Assembly: GCF_010560025.1 (NCBI RefSeq) | Contig: NZ_SAIY01000002.1 | Location: 434,001-498,000, forward strand | From: Verrucosispora sioxanthis | Lineage (GTDB): Bacteria > Actinomycetota > Actinomycetes > Mycobacteriales > Micromonosporaceae | Reading direction: 5' to 3' | Length of the DNA stretch: 64,000 nucleotides | Shown: positions 42,664 through 52,312 of the stretch, piece by piece | Layout: the number at the start of each line of letters is the position of its first letter | Position numbering within the stretch: position 1 is the stretch's first letter | The notes under the pieces: model-generated | What the model was told of the DNA's origin: nothing | What the model saw: only the letters and a program-made list of their open reading frames with translations | Database searches by the model: none | Made by a program: the position numbers and the translations under genes

Positions 42664-43880
42664 GGCCCACCAGCCGGCCGGTGAGCCGGCGCGGCCTGCT
42701 CACCGGCGGCGCGCTGGCCGCCGGTGGCACGGTCGTCGGGGCCGCCGCGGTGGCCACCGCCCGCAGCGAGCCAGCGGGACGTCCGCCGGAGCGGACGCCG
42801 GTGGCGGGTGTCGGCGAGGCTGTCGAACCGTTCCACGGCGTACGGCAGGCGGGGATCGTCGACGAGCCACAGGCACATGCCGCGTTCGTCGCCTTCACCC
42901 TGCGCCCCGGCACCGACCGGGCCGGCCTCGGGCGGCTGCTGCGACTGCTCTCCGACGACGCCGCCCGCCTCACCCAGGGTCGACCCGCACTCGCCGACAC
43001 CGAACCCGAGTTGGGGCTGCTGCCGGCCCGGCTCACGGTCACCTTCGGTTTCGGACCGGGCCTGTACGCCGCCGCCGATCTCGACGACCGCCGCCCGCCC
43101 TCCGTGGTCGACCTGCCTGCGTTCCGCATCGACCGGTTGCAACCCCGCTGGTCCGGTGGGGATCTGCTGGTGCAGATCTGCGCCGACGATCCGATCACCG
43201 TGGCACACGCCCAGCGGGTCCTGGTCAAGGACAGCCGGCCCTTCGCCATCGTGCGCTGGGTCCAGCAGGGCTTCCGGCGGGCGGCCGGCGCCGAGCCGGG
43301 CCGGACGCAGCGCAACCTCTTCGGCCAACTCGACGGCACCGCCAACCCGAAGCCCGGTGCACCGGTGGAGACGGCGGTCTGGGTCACCGACGGGCCGGAC
43401 TGGCTGCGGGACAGCACCACCCTGGTGGTGCGGCGGATCAGCATGAACCTGGAGACCTGGGACCTGCTCGGTCGCACCGACCGGGAACTGGCCGTCGGTC
43501 GGCGGCTGGGCAGCGGTGCTCCGCTGACCGGCACGCGCGAACACGACGAGCCCGACTTCGCCGCCCTCGGCCCCGACGGGCTCACGGTCATCCCGGACTT
43601 CTCCCACCTCACCCGGGCGCACGTCACCGACGACCGGTTCCGGATCCTGCGCCGTCCCTACAACTACGACGGCGTGCCCGCCGCCGACGGCACCGCGGAC
43701 AGTGGGCTGATCTTCGCGGCGTATCAGGCGGACATCGCCACCCAGTTCCTGCCCATCCAGCGGCGGCTCGCCGAACGGGACCTGCTCAACGAGTGGACCA
43801 CCCCGATCGGCTCCGCCGTCTTCGCCGTCCCGCCCGGCTGCCCGGAAGGTGGTTGGGTCGGTCAGCAACTGCTCGACTGA
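42660..43880 (+). CDS. Tat-exported dye-decolorising (DyP) peroxidase
   Basis: A 406-residue protein with a twin-arginine signal (SRRGLLTGGALAAGG). The DyP signature GxxDG appears as FGQLDGTANP, the distal Arg region as VVRRISMNLETW, and the proximal heme His probably lies in DFSHLTRAHV. It belongs to the EfeB/DtpA-like secreted class. The GTG start overlaps the PCuAC stop. A PCuAC-like protein, a CopC-like protein and a DyP peroxidase are also linked in Streptomyces lividans (the DtpA system for maturation of the copper oxidase GlxA). GlxA itself is not in this window. Confidence 0.88.
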   Translation: MRPTSRPVSRRGLLTGGALAAGGTVVGAAAVATARSEPAGRPPERTPVAGVGEAVEPFHGVRQAGIVDEPQAHAAFVAFTLRPGTDRAGLGRLLRLLSDDAARLTQGRPALADTEPELGLLPARLTVTFGFGPGLYAAADLDDRRPPSVVDLPAFRIDRLQPRWSGGDLLVQICADDPITVAHAQRVLVKDSRPFAIVRWVQQGFRRAAGAEPGRTQRNLFGQLDGTANPKPGAPVETAVWVTDGPDWLRDSTTLVVRRISMNLETWDLLGRTDRELAVGRRLGSGAPLTGTREHDEPDFAALGPDGLTVIPDFSHLTRAHVTDDRFRILRRPYNYDGVPAADGTADSGLIFAAYQADIATQFLPIQRRLAERDLLNEWTTPIGSAVFAVPPGCPEGGWVGQQLLD

Positions 43881-43897
43881 CGAGGAGAATGACCGCC

Positions 43898-44518
43898 ATG
43901 TCCCGCCACCCGCATCGGCCGCTCGCCGCCGCCCTCGCCGCCGCGCTGGCCGCCACCGCCCTGCTGCTCGGGCCGGTCTCCCCGGCGTACGCCCACAACG
44001 TGCTGCGCAAGGCCACTCCCGCACAGGACGCCGAGCTGAAGAAGGCACCGACCAGGATCACCCTGGAGTTCCTGCAGAAGCTGAACCCGTCGTTCACCAC
44101 GATCACCCTCAGCGACGCCGACAAGCAGCAGGTGACCACCGGTGAGCCGGAGGTCAGCGGCACCAAGGGCACCGTCACCGTCGACACGCCGCTGGCCAAC
44201 GGTGTCTACACCGTCGCGTACCGGGTGGTCTCCAAAGACGGACACCCGGTGCAGGGGTCGTACAAGTTCACCGTCGCCGACCCGACGGCCACCGCCGAAC
44301 CGAGCCCCAGCCCGGTGGCGAGCGAGCCGGCACCGACCCCGTCGGCCACCCCGAGCGCCGAACCGACCGCCTCGACCAGTCCGGCCGCGAGCGGCTCCGC
44401 CGACGGTCCCGGCACGACGGCACTGCTGGCCGGCGGCGGGATCGTGCTGGCTCTGATGGCCGCCGCGGCGGTGCTCCTGCTGCGGCGCCGGCCCACCGGC
44501 GGCGATCCGACGCGGTGA
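43898..44518 (+). CDS. copC: CopC-domain copper-binding protein with C-terminal anchor
   Basis: A 206-residue protein with a Sec signal peptide cleaved before the copper-ligand His (YAHNVLRKATPAQDAEL). The CopC beta-barrel ends with the conserved VSKDGHPVQGSYKFTV segment. A long Pro/Ser/Thr/Glu-rich spacer follows, then a transmembrane helix and Arg-rich cytoplasmic end. It should be anchored on the outer face of the membrane. I chose ATG 43898, about ten bases from GAGGAG; an ATG nine bases upstream is possible. It follows the peroxidase by 17 bp in the same operon. Confidence 0.9.
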   Translation: MSRHPHRPLAAALAAALAATALLLGPVSPAYAHNVLRKATPAQDAELKKAPTRITLEFLQKLNPSFTTITLSDADKQQVTTGEPEVSGTKGTVTVDTPLANGVYTVAYRVVSKDGHPVQGSYKFTVADPTATAEPSPSPVASEPAPTPSATPSAEPTASTSPAASGSADGPGTTALLAGGGIVLALMAAAAVLLLRRRPTGGDPTR

Positions 44519-44585
44519 GCCGTACCGGCAGCGGTCCGGCGCGGTGAAGCCGTACCGGTGCTGACGGCCGGCGACCCGGGCGGGC

Positions 44586-45686
44586 TCAGCGCAGCAGCAC
44601 CGGGCCGGCGTCGATCCGGGTCCGGAACAACGCGTACGGCTTACGGCGCAGATCCCGGCCCCGCTGGAAGCTGGGCTGCCGGTGCAACTGGTTCGCGGTG
44701 ACGTAGAGGTGTCCGTCCACCGCCACCGACAGGGTGTCCGGCCAGAGCAGCCGCGGATCGTGGACGACCGTCTCGTACTCGCCGTCCGGACGTCGCCGCA
44801 GCACCGCGTTGTGCTCGTACGCGGTGAGGTAGATCCGCCCGACGTCATCGGCCTCCAGACCGTCCGAGCCGGTGCCCTTGTCGCCCTCGTGGATCACCGT
44901 CGCGGCGGCCTCGTCCGCGCTGGTCGAGACGTCGGCGAGCGCGTCGGTGGCCACGCTGTACCACTGGCGCGAGGCCAACGGGCAGTAGTGGAGTCGGGAA
45001 CCGTCGGCGGAAATGGCTATCCCGTCCGCGCCGATCGTCAACGGACTCGGCGGCCCGTCGGCCGGTCGTTGCAGGAGGGGCCTGCCCTCCACCACCGGCC
45101 GGAAACGGGACAGTGGCTCCGCCTTTGTCGACCGATGGTCGTGCAGCCGTCGCCAGGAGGTCCCGGTGGCCAGGTCGACCACGATGATCCCGTTCGGCCC
45201 GGCGACCGCGGAGTCGGTGATGTACGCGAGGCCCGCCTCGCCGCGCCGCAGGTCGAAGCGCACGTCGTTGAGGTACGTGGTGGGCAGCGCCACGTCTGGC
45301 GGAAAAGTGATCACCTGGGCGACGGTGTCGCTGCCCAGGTCGATCCGGACCAGTTTGGGGCCACCCGGTCGCGTCGGTTGGAACATCGGGCTGCCGGTGT
45401 CGAGCACCCAGAGCCGGTCTACCGGGTCGACCACGACGCTCTGCACCGAGACGAAGGCACCCGGGTCGTCGTCGCCGGCCGGCCGGTTCCACCGCTCGTC
45501 CGGGTACGGCACCTCGGCGCCGTCGCGCAGCTCGACCACGGTGGCGGGCACCTCGTCGCCCCAGCGGGGAAAGTTGACGAAGATCCGACCGCTGTGCGAG
45601 ACGCTGACGCCGGTGGGCATGGGCCCGGTGAAGGCGTGCACCAGTTCCAGCTCGCCGACGGGCTCGTCGGAAACGGGCTCGCTCAT
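44586..45686 (-). CDS. Major royal jelly/Yellow-like beta-propeller protein
   Basis: A 366-residue protein of the MRJP/Yellow (SMP-30-like) propeller family. Repeated strands include PTGVSVSHSGRIFVNFPRWG, VVVDPVDRLWVLDTG, TYLNDVRFD and GSDGLEADDVGRIYLTAYEH. No signal peptide is apparent, so a cytosolic location is likely. Bacterial members are mostly uncharacterised; gluconolactonase-like hydrolase or binding functions have been suggested for the wider fold. It converges with copC and is followed upstream by an ABC exporter. Substrate unknown. Confidence 0.8.
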   Translation of the reverse strand: MSEPVSDEPVGELELVHAFTGPMPTGVSVSHSGRIFVNFPRWGDEVPATVVELRDGAEVPYPDERWNRPAGDDDPGAFVSVQSVVVDPVDRLWVLDTGSPMFQPTRPGGPKLVRIDLGSDTVAQVITFPPDVALPTTYLNDVRFDLRRGEAGLAYITDSAVAGPNGIIVVDLATGTSWRRLHDHRSTKAEPLSRFRPVVEGRPLLQRPADGPPSPLTIGADGIAISADGSRLHYCPLASRQWYSVATDALADVSTSADEAAATVIHEGDKGTGSDGLEADDVGRIYLTAYEHNAVLRRRPDGEYETVVHDPRLLWPDTLSVAVDGHLYVTANQLHRQPSFQRGRDLRRKPYALFRTRIDAGPVLLR

Positions 45687-45825
45687 CTACTGCTCCTGCC
45701 GTCGGGCCCCATAGCGTCCGACCCGTCCCGAGTCCTGCCAGAGACGGCCTGTGCCCAGCCGTTCCCGTCGTCGGACGAGGCAAACGTGGCCGTGCGGCTT
45801 CTTCGCCCGAACCGCGAGGCCGGTG

Positions 45826-47796
45826 TCAGCCAGCGGCCGGGGGGTGCGGACGTTGCCGGGGCGCGGGTAGGTGATCGGTTTCCGCGTAGCCGGCGGCCTG
45901 GAGGGTGAACAGGTCGGCGTACCGGCCACCGGCGGCGACGAGTTCGTCGTGGGTGCCCTGCTCGATCAGACGACCGTGGTGCAGCACGAAGATCCGGTCG
46001 GCGTGCCGGACGTTGGCCAGCCGGTGCGTGATCAGGATCGTGGTGGCCCGGCCGCGCCGATCGCGGATGGCCTGGAACAGCGCGTCCTCGGCCCGCGGGT
46101 CGAGCGCCGAGGACGGCTCGTCCATCACCAGCAGCTCGGCGTCGCGGAGGAAACCACGGGCCGCGGTGATCCGCTGCCACTGGCCGCCGGAGAGGTCCTG
46201 CCCCTTGGCGAACGTGCGGTCGAGCAGCGTCTCGTACCCGTGCGGCAGCTCGCGGATCATCTCGTCGGCGACCGCCCGGGCGGCGGCGGCCTCGATCCGG
46301 TCCTGCCGGGCCTCGGTGTCGATGTCCCCGATGGCGATGTTCGTGGCGGCGGTGAACGGCCACTTGTGGTACTCCTGGGTAACCACGGCGATGCGACCAC
46401 GCAACTCGTCGCGGTCCAGCTCGGACAGGGGCCGCCCGTTCCAACGGATCACCCCGTCGCTGGGCGTACGCAGGGCCGCGATCATCGCGGCCAGGCTGCT
46501 CTTGCCGGATCCGTTCTCCCCGACGAAGGCCACCGTCTGCCCCGCCTCGACGGCCAACGTCACGCGATCCACCGCCGGGACATCGCGATCCGGGTAACGC
46601 AGGCTCACCGCCTCCACGGTCAGCACCCGAAGCCGGTCGGGTGCGGCCGCCACCGCCTCCTCCGGCAGATAGGTGGCGGCGCGGGTCATGAACCCGGTGT
46701 AGTCCCGGAAGTGCTGGCCCTCGGTGTAGACGCGGTCCATCTGAAAGGTCACCACGGCCAACGAACGCTGCGCCGCCTGCACCGCGATCACACAGGTGGC
46801 CGCCGCCGCCAGCGGAATCTGGCCGTCGACGAGCAGCAGCCCGAGCAGCACGTAGACCACGGCGGTGGCGACGCCCCCGATCATCGAGCCCACCGTGACC
46901 GTCGTGGTCACCCGACGCGCCAGGGCCAGCTCGATGTCGGTCTCCACCGCCATCACCCGGTCGTACTGGTCCAGCAGGAACCGGCGCAGGCCGTACGAGC
47001 GCAGTTCCGGTGCCGAGGCCCGTTCAGCCATCAGCCGGTGTAGCAACCACATCCGGCGTCGCCGCACCGAGCCGGCGATGTACGTCTGGTACCGCAGGTG
47101 CCCCGCCCGCAGCGACGCCCACGCGTTCGGCACGGTCGCGACCAGCAGCGCCGGCAGCAGCAGCGGATGGATCACGGCCACGGCCACGGTCACCGCGACC
47201 ACCCCCACCAGCCCGGCGAGCAGGTTCATCGAGGCGGGCACCAGGTCGACCGCGGAATCGGTGCCCCGCGAGGCACGCTCCATGTCGTCGGCGAAGGCGT
47301 CGGCGTCGAAGGCCTCCAGCCGCACCGCCGTGGTCACCTCGAACAGCCCGCGCTCCACCTCGCGGCTGACCCTGGGCGTCAGCCCGTTCAGGGCGTAACC
47401 GGTGGCGATCGCCATGCCAGAGCGCGTCGCCGTCGCGGCTGCCAGCACCGCCAGCGCCGGCAGCGCGGCCACCACCTTCTCCCGGGTCGGCCCACCGGCG
47501 AACAGTTCCACCAGCACCCGCTGCGTAGCGAGCAGCCCGAACGCCGACATCACGCCGGCACCGACCGTCGCCACGGCGACCACCGAGGTGCGCAGCCGGT
47601 CGGCCCGCCAGCTGATCCGCAGGGCCGCCCAGATCAGCCGGGGCAGTTCGGCGAAGACGGCGAGCAGACCGGCCTGGGTCCGCGCCCGCATGCCCGTCTC
47701 CCACCACATGGCCCGCATCTCGGGGAGCACCGACTCCCCGGCCGTCGACCCGTCCTGTTCCGCTCGGTCACGACGCCGGGTCGACGTGGCGGCCAT
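45826..47796 (-). CDS. ABC exporter half-transporter (permease fused to ATPase)
   Basis: A 656-residue type IV ABC exporter. Six membrane helices occupy roughly residues 35-310. The nucleotide-binding domain has Walker A GENGSGKSS, Q-loop VTQEYHKWPF, signature LSGGQWQRI, Walker B LLVMDEPSSALD and the switch His in ILITHRLANV. A homodimer is likely since no partner gene is adjacent. The ATG at 47796 has AGGAGGT upstream, so the longer Arg-rich extension was rejected. The substrate is unknown; lipids, peptides or drugs are typical. Confidence 0.9.
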   Translation of the reverse strand: MAATSTRRRDRAEQDGSTAGESVLPEMRAMWWETGMRARTQAGLLAVFAELPRLIWAALRISWRADRLRTSVVAVATVGAGVMSAFGLLATQRVLVELFAGGPTREKVVAALPALAVLAAATATRSGMAIATGYALNGLTPRVSREVERGLFEVTTAVRLEAFDADAFADDMERASRGTDSAVDLVPASMNLLAGLVGVVAVTVAVAVIHPLLLPALLVATVPNAWASLRAGHLRYQTYIAGSVRRRRMWLLHRLMAERASAPELRSYGLRRFLLDQYDRVMAVETDIELALARRVTTTVTVGSMIGGVATAVVYVLLGLLLVDGQIPLAAAATCVIAVQAAQRSLAVVTFQMDRVYTEGQHFRDYTGFMTRAATYLPEEAVAAAPDRLRVLTVEAVSLRYPDRDVPAVDRVTLAVEAGQTVAFVGENGSGKSSLAAMIAALRTPSDGVIRWNGRPLSELDRDELRGRIAVVTQEYHKWPFTAATNIAIGDIDTEARQDRIEAAAARAVADEMIRELPHGYETLLDRTFAKGQDLSGGQWQRITAARGFLRDAELLVMDEPSSALDPRAEDALFQAIRDRRGRATTILITHRLANVRHADRIFVLHHGRLIEQGTHDELVAAGGRYADLFTLQAAGYAETDHLPAPRQRPHPPAAG

Positions 47797-48021
47797 GGCA
47801 CACCTCCTGGTCCGGGAACGTGGCCGCGATCTCCGGCCGGGCGGTGGCACTGCGGTACCGAGCGGGACGGCCGCCGGTCGTAGCCAGGAGCATTCGACCA
47901 GCTACCTATAGTCACCGTCGATGCGACCGAGGTCCAGCCCTGTCGGCGCGCCGACCCGCCCGGCCGGTCCGGTCACCGCCGCTCGGCGAACTCCGGCAGC
48001 CGGCGGACATGCTCCGCGACG

Positions 48022-48366
48022 TCAGGCACCGCGCGGGGCGTACATGATGACGGCGACGCCGAGCAGGCAGATCGCGGCACCGGTGAGGTCCCAGCGGTCC
48101 GGACGGAAGCCGTCGAAGATCATTCCCCAGGCCAGCGAGCCGGCGACGAAAACCCCGCCGTACGCGGCCAGGATGCGGCCGAAGTTCGGGTCGGGCTGGA
48201 AGGTGGCGACGAAGCCGTACGCGCCCAGGGCGAGCACCCCGGCGGCGACGAACCACAGCCCCCGGTGCTCCCGCCAACCCTGCCACACCAACCAGGCCCC
48301 GCCGATCTCGGCGATCGCGGCCAGGGCGAACAGCAGGACGGAACGCAGCACGGTCACCCGCCGCAC
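48022..48366 (-). CDS. YnfA/UPF0060 small membrane protein
   Basis: A 114-residue protein with four transmembrane helices and the UPF0060 signature: [44 protein letters not shown] and [20 protein letters not shown]. The family is related to small multidrug resistance transporters but its substrate is unclear. The frame allows starts at 48366 or a GTG at 48357. It is divergent from the FluC pair. Confidence 0.88.
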   Translation of the reverse strand: MRRVTVLRSVLLFALAAIAEIGGAWLVWQGWREHRGLWFVAAGVLALGAYGFVATFQPDPNFGRILAAYGGVFVAGSLAWGMIFDGFRPDRWDLTGAAICLLGVAVIMYAPRGA

Positions 48367-48542
48367 CCTACCGTCGGCGGGTGCGCCGCACCCTGCGTCG
48401 ACGTCCAGCGAGCGGCGTTATCCTCTGCACGGGCCATCCACCGAGGTGTCCGTGGCGGTGGGCCCGCCATCCCGCCGGTGCGGGACAACCGCGGCACCCG
48501 CCGCCAACGGTCCCTGCCAGGGCCCACGCGTACTGGTAGGGG

Positions 48543-49031
48543 GTGACCGTGGGAGCGCAGCGACCGCCCGTCGATCCGGACGTCGATCTCGGTGTTCCGC
48601 GTCAGCGCGCGGAACTGCGGGGCGGGACGACCAGCCTGCTCGCCGCGATCGCCGGCGGCGGGATGGTCGGCGCGCTGGCACGGTACGGGCTGACCGTGAC
48701 CTTTTCGCATCCGCCGCGCGGCTTTCCGTGGGCCACCTTCGCCGTCAACGTCTCCGGCTGCCTGCTCATCGGGGCGCTGATGGTGCTCATCACCGAGGCG
48801 TGGACCGCCCACCGACTGGTCCGGCCCTTCCTCGGCGTCGGCGTGCTCGGCGGCTTCACCACCTTCTCGACGTACGCCGTCGAGGTGCAGCAGGCGGTGG
48901 CGGCCGGCGCGGTGCGGACCGGCCTGCTGTACCTCGCCGGTACCCTCGTCGCCGCCCTCGTGGCCGTCCGGCTGGGCGTGACCCTGACCCGGCGGGCGAC
49001 CGGCGTGGACCGGAACCGGAGCGCCGGATGA
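48543..49031 (+). CDS. fluC: Fluoride channel subunit FluC/CrcB (first of pair)
   Basis: A 162-residue four-helix membrane protein with CrcB signatures: GALARYGLTV, WATFAVNVSGCLLIG and GFTTFSTYAVE. It has an N-terminal hydrophilic extension of about 30 residues. FluC proteins form dual-topology dimers that let fluoride out of the cell. Genes in tandem, as here, usually encode a heterodimer of oppositely oriented subunits. The stop overlaps the second gene's ATG (ATGA). Confidence 0.92.
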   Translation: MTVGAQRPPVDPDVDLGVPRQRAELRGGTTSLLAAIAGGGMVGALARYGLTVTFSHPPRGFPWATFAVNVSGCLLIGALMVLITEAWTAHRLVRPFLGVGVLGGFTTFSTYAVEVQQAVAAGAVRTGLLYLAGTLVAALVAVRLGVTLTRRATGVDRNRSAG

Positions 49032-49402
49032 CCGTCATCCTGGTGGCGCTCGGCGCCGCTGTCGGCGCACCACTGCGCTACCTCGTCGACCGGGCGGTGC
49101 AGGCACGTCACGGCTCCGCCTTTCCGTGGGGCACCCTCGTGGTCAACGTGATCGGCTCGCTGCTGCTCGGCGTCCTGATCGGTGGGGCCGCCGTGGGCGC
49201 GGTGCCCGGTTCCCTGGTCGCCCTGCTCGGCGTCGGTCTGTGCGGTGCGCTGACCACCTACTCGACCTTCGGCTACGAGACGGTCCGGCTATTCGAGGAC
49301 GGTGCCCGTCTCCCCGCGCTGCTCAACGCCATCGTCAGCGTCGTCGCCGCGCTGGGTGCCGCGTTCGTCGGCGTCACCCTCGCCGAGACGATGTGGGCCT
49401 GA
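49028..49402 (+). CDS. fluC: Fluoride channel subunit FluC/CrcB (second of pair)
   Basis: A 124-residue CrcB family member: GAPLRYLVDRAV, WGTLVVNVIGSLLLG and ALTTYSTFGYETVR. It starts at the ATG overlapping the first gene's stop. It is shorter than the first copy, without the N-terminal extension. The two subunits probably assemble antiparallel into one double-barrelled fluoride channel. It is followed by a hairpin that may terminate transcription from both sides. Confidence 0.92.
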   Translation: MTVILVALGAAVGAPLRYLVDRAVQARHGSAFPWGTLVVNVIGSLLLGVLIGGAAVGAVPGSLVALLGVGLCGALTTYSTFGYETVRLFEDGARLPALLNAIVSVVAALGAAFVGVTLAETMWA

Positions 49403-49410
49403 ACCCGGCG

Positions 49411-49449
49411 CGGTCCCGCGATCGCCGGGAGCCGGCCGAAGCGGGACCG
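49411..49449. terminator. Candidate bidirectional terminator hairpin
   Basis: The arms CGGTCCCGC (49411-49419) and GCGGGACCG (49441-49449) form a perfect nine-base stem with a 21-nt loop, in the 48-bp gap between two convergent genes (fluC and the P2-type ATPase). There is no T-run, as is common for actinobacterial hairpin terminators. Confidence 0.5.
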
Positions 49450-49450
49450 T

Positions 49451-52159
49451 TCAGCCGAGGTTGTGGCGCAGTCGCTTGTCGACGCCGACCACGACCGCGG
49501 AGACCGCCCCGACGGCCAGGATGCGCAACCACACGTCCGGCCCGATCGGCGCCGTGTCGAAGATCGCGTTCATCGGTGGCAGGTACGTGATGGCGAGTTG
49601 GCAGAGCGCCTGCGCGGCCACGCCGAGCAACAGCAGGCGGTTGGTGAAGAAGCCGATCCGCCAGGCCGAACGGGTCAGTGACCGGCAGCTGAACAGGTAG
49701 AACGTCTCGACCACGACGAAGACGTTCATGGCGGCGGTACGCGCCTGCGCGACGTCGGCGCCGTTGGACCGCTCCCACTGGAACACCCACCACGCGCCGG
49801 CCACCAGCAACGCGGCCACCAGCAGGATCCGCAGCACCAGCGCACCGGTCAGCAGCGGCCGGGCCGGGTCACGGGGCGGCCGACGCATGATGCCGCGTTC
49901 CTTTGGCTCGAAGGCCAGCATCAGGCCGAGCAGGACGGCGGTGGTCATGTTGATCCAGAGGATCTGGGTGGGTAGCAGCGGCAGGGTGGCCCCCAGCACG
50001 ATGGCGACCAGTACCACCAGTCCTTCGCCGAGATTCGTCGGCAGCGTCCAGACGATGAACTTGGTGATGTTGTCGAAGACCCCCCGACCCTCCTCCACCG
50101 CGGCCTCGATGGTGGCGAAGTCGTCATCGGTGAGGACCATGTCGGCTGCTTCCTTGGCCACCTCGGTCCCGGAGCGGGCCATGGCGATGCCGATGTTCGC
50201 CTGCCGCAACGCGGGGGCGTCGTTGACCCCGTCGCCGGTCACCGCGACCACGTGGCCGCGTTGCTGGAGCGTCTCCACCAGCCGGAGTTTCTGTTCCGGG
50301 GAGACCCGGGCGAAGACGGCGGCCCGGTCCACCGCCTCGGCGAACCCCTCGGCGGGCAACTCGTCGAGATCCGTGCCGGTGACCACCCGGTCCGGTCGGT
50401 CGGCGTCGAGCAGCCCGAGCCGGCCGGCGATGGCGCCGGCGGTCGCCGCATGATCCCCTGTGATCATCTTGACGTCGATCCCCGCGGTGTGACATGCCCG
50501 CACCGCCGGTGCCGCCGCGCCGCGGGGCGGGTCGAGCATGGCCTGCAACCCGGTGAGGACCAGGGTGCCGGGCAGCGCGACCTCGTCGAAGCCGTCGTCC
50601 GGGCCGTCCGGCGGTCGTACGGCGGTGGCCAGCACCCGCAGCCCCTGGGCAGCCAGATCCTCGGCGGCCCGCAGGGCGGCCTCGGCGCGGAGCGGGCGGA
50701 TCTGACCGTCGGCGCCCATCTCCCCCCGACACATCGACACGATCCGCTCGACGCCGCCCTTTGCCAGGACCACCGTCCGCCCCGTGGCGCGCTCGTCGTG
50801 CAACGTCGCCATGTACTGCCGCTTCGAGTCGAAGGGGATGGTGTCCCCACGGGGATAGTCCGCCGACAGCCGACCGTGATCGATCCCGACCTTGGCCGCG
50901 ACCACCTGCATCGCACCCTCGGTCGGATCGCCGGCCAGCAGCCACTCGCCGTCCTCCTCGCGTACCCGTGCGTCGTTGCATCCGGCACCGGCCAGCAGGG
51001 ACCAGCGCAGTGCCTCGCCGCCCCGGCCGTCGTCGCGGACCTCCCCTTCCGGCCGGTAGCCGGACCCGGTCACCTCGAATTCGGCGTCCGGGGTCCACAG
51101 CGCGCGGACCGTCATCTGGTTCTCGGTGAGGGTCCCGGTCTTGTCGGAGCAGACGACGGTCGTGCTGCCGAGTGTCTCGATCGCCGGCAGCCGACGGATC
51201 ACCGCCCGTCGACGGGCCATCCGGGTCACCCCGATGGCCAGGGTGATGGTGACCGCCGCCGGCAGCCCCTCGGGGATCGCACCGACGGCGAGCGCCACGG
51301 CCGCCGTGAACGTCTCGACCGCGTCCTGGCCGCGGAGCAGGCCGACCGCGAACGTCACCGCCGCGAGCACCAGGATGATCACGGTCAGCACCTTGCTGAA
51401 CCGGGCCAGCTTGCGGGTCAGCGGCGTGGCGAGCGCCTCCGCCGTGCCGACCAGACGGTGAATCTGGCCGAGTTCGGTCTCGGCTCCGGTGGCCACCGCG
51501 ATACCGGCACCGCCGCCCGCCGCGATGAGCGTGCCCGACCAGACCATGTTGCGCCGGTCGGCCACCGGGGTGCCCACCGGCAGTTCCGCCTCCAGTTTGT
51601 CCACCGGAACGGACTCACCCGTCAACGCCGACTCGTCGACCCGCAGTTCGGCCAGCCGGACCAGCCGCAGATCCACCGGCACCTTGTCGCCCGCCTCCAG
51701 CACCACCAGGTCACCGGGGACCAGGTCGTCGGAGGAGATCGGCCGTAGTTCACCGTCGCGGATCACGCGCGCCTCGGTACGCACCATCGAGCGCAGACTG
51801 TCCAGGGCCGCCTCGGCCCGCGACTCCTGGGCGTACCCGATCGCGGCGTTGGTCAGCACCACCGCGAAGATCACCGCGGAGTCGACGTACTCTCCGAGGA
51901 CCGCGGTGACCACACCGGCCGCGATCAGCACGTAGATGAGCGGGTTGTGGAACTGCCGCAGGATCCGGCGCAGCAGCCCACCGCCGCCAGCGGCGGGCAG
52001 CACGTTGGGCCCGTAGCGTTCCAGCCGCCGGGCGGCCTCGGCACCGCTGAGGCCACGCTGCGGATCCGTCTCCAGCAGCAGCACCACCTCGTGGGTGGAC
52101 ATGCCGTGGTGTTCGTTGGACCGCGACGTCCCAGCTGACTGTTCGAGCGTCACCGTCAC
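49451..52159 (-). CDS. P2-type cation-transporting ATPase (Ca2+/Mn2+-type)
   Basis: A 902-residue P-type ATPase. It has an N-terminal cation ATPase domain (YGPNVLPAA), LTGES, a helix-4 motif AIPEGLPA (PEGL is typical of SERCA/PMR1-like and some Na+/K+ pumps), the phosphorylation site SDKTGTLTENQ, TGDGVNDAPAL, and a C-terminal bundle of about six helices (cation ATPase C). The likely substrate is Ca2+ or Mn2+. The ATG is at 52159. The 3' end is convergent with the FluC pair. No regulator is adjacent. Confidence 0.9.
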   Translation of the reverse strand: MTVTLEQSAGTSRSNEHHGMSTHEVVLLLETDPQRGLSGAEAARRLERYGPNVLPAAGGGGLLRRILRQFHNPLIYVLIAAGVVTAVLGEYVDSAVIFAVVLTNAAIGYAQESRAEAALDSLRSMVRTEARVIRDGELRPISSDDLVPGDLVVLEAGDKVPVDLRLVRLAELRVDESALTGESVPVDKLEAELPVGTPVADRRNMVWSGTLIAAGGGAGIAVATGAETELGQIHRLVGTAEALATPLTRKLARFSKVLTVIILVLAAVTFAVGLLRGQDAVETFTAAVALAVGAIPEGLPAAVTITLAIGVTRMARRRAVIRRLPAIETLGSTTVVCSDKTGTLTENQMTVRALWTPDAEFEVTGSGYRPEGEVRDDGRGGEALRWSLLAGAGCNDARVREEDGEWLLAGDPTEGAMQVVAAKVGIDHGRLSADYPRGDTIPFDSKRQYMATLHDERATGRTVVLAKGGVERIVSMCRGEMGADGQIRPLRAEAALRAAEDLAAQGLRVLATAVRPPDGPDDGFDEVALPGTLVLTGLQAMLDPPRGAAAPAVRACHTAGIDVKMITGDHAATAGAIAGRLGLLDADRPDRVVTGTDLDELPAEGFAEAVDRAAVFARVSPEQKLRLVETLQQRGHVVAVTGDGVNDAPALRQANIGIAMARSGTEVAKEAADMVLTDDDFATIEAAVEEGRGVFDNITKFIVWTLPTNLGEGLVVLVAIVLGATLPLLPTQILWINMTTAVLLGLMLAFEPKERGIMRRPPRDPARPLLTGALVLRILLVAALLVAGAWWVFQWERSNGADVAQARTAAMNVFVVVETFYLFSCRSLTRSAWRIGFFTNRLLLLGVAAQALCQLAITYLPPMNAIFDTAPIGPDVWLRILAVGAVSAVVVGVDKRLRHNLG

Positions 52160-52312
52160 CCCGCCGACGATCAGAAGACCGGATCCGCGGCCGCCGGCCC
52201 GGATTGCCGCCTGCGTCCCGGCGGCCGGCCGGACGCCGCGCCCACCATCTTCCGGGACGAACTCCGTCCGGCAGGCCGGAACGCCCGATCACGCACCTCC
52301 GGCCGGCATCGT

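Noticed and set aside
44511..44558. Short direct repeat (CGCGGTGAGCCGTACCGG and a near copy) at the copC 3' end
   Set aside because: Only two imperfect copies of under 20 bases; likely a local duplication without evident function.
48380..48542. Fluoride (crcB) riboswitch upstream of the FluC pair
   Set aside because: The leader is GC-rich but I could not place the conserved core elements of the fluoride aptamer.
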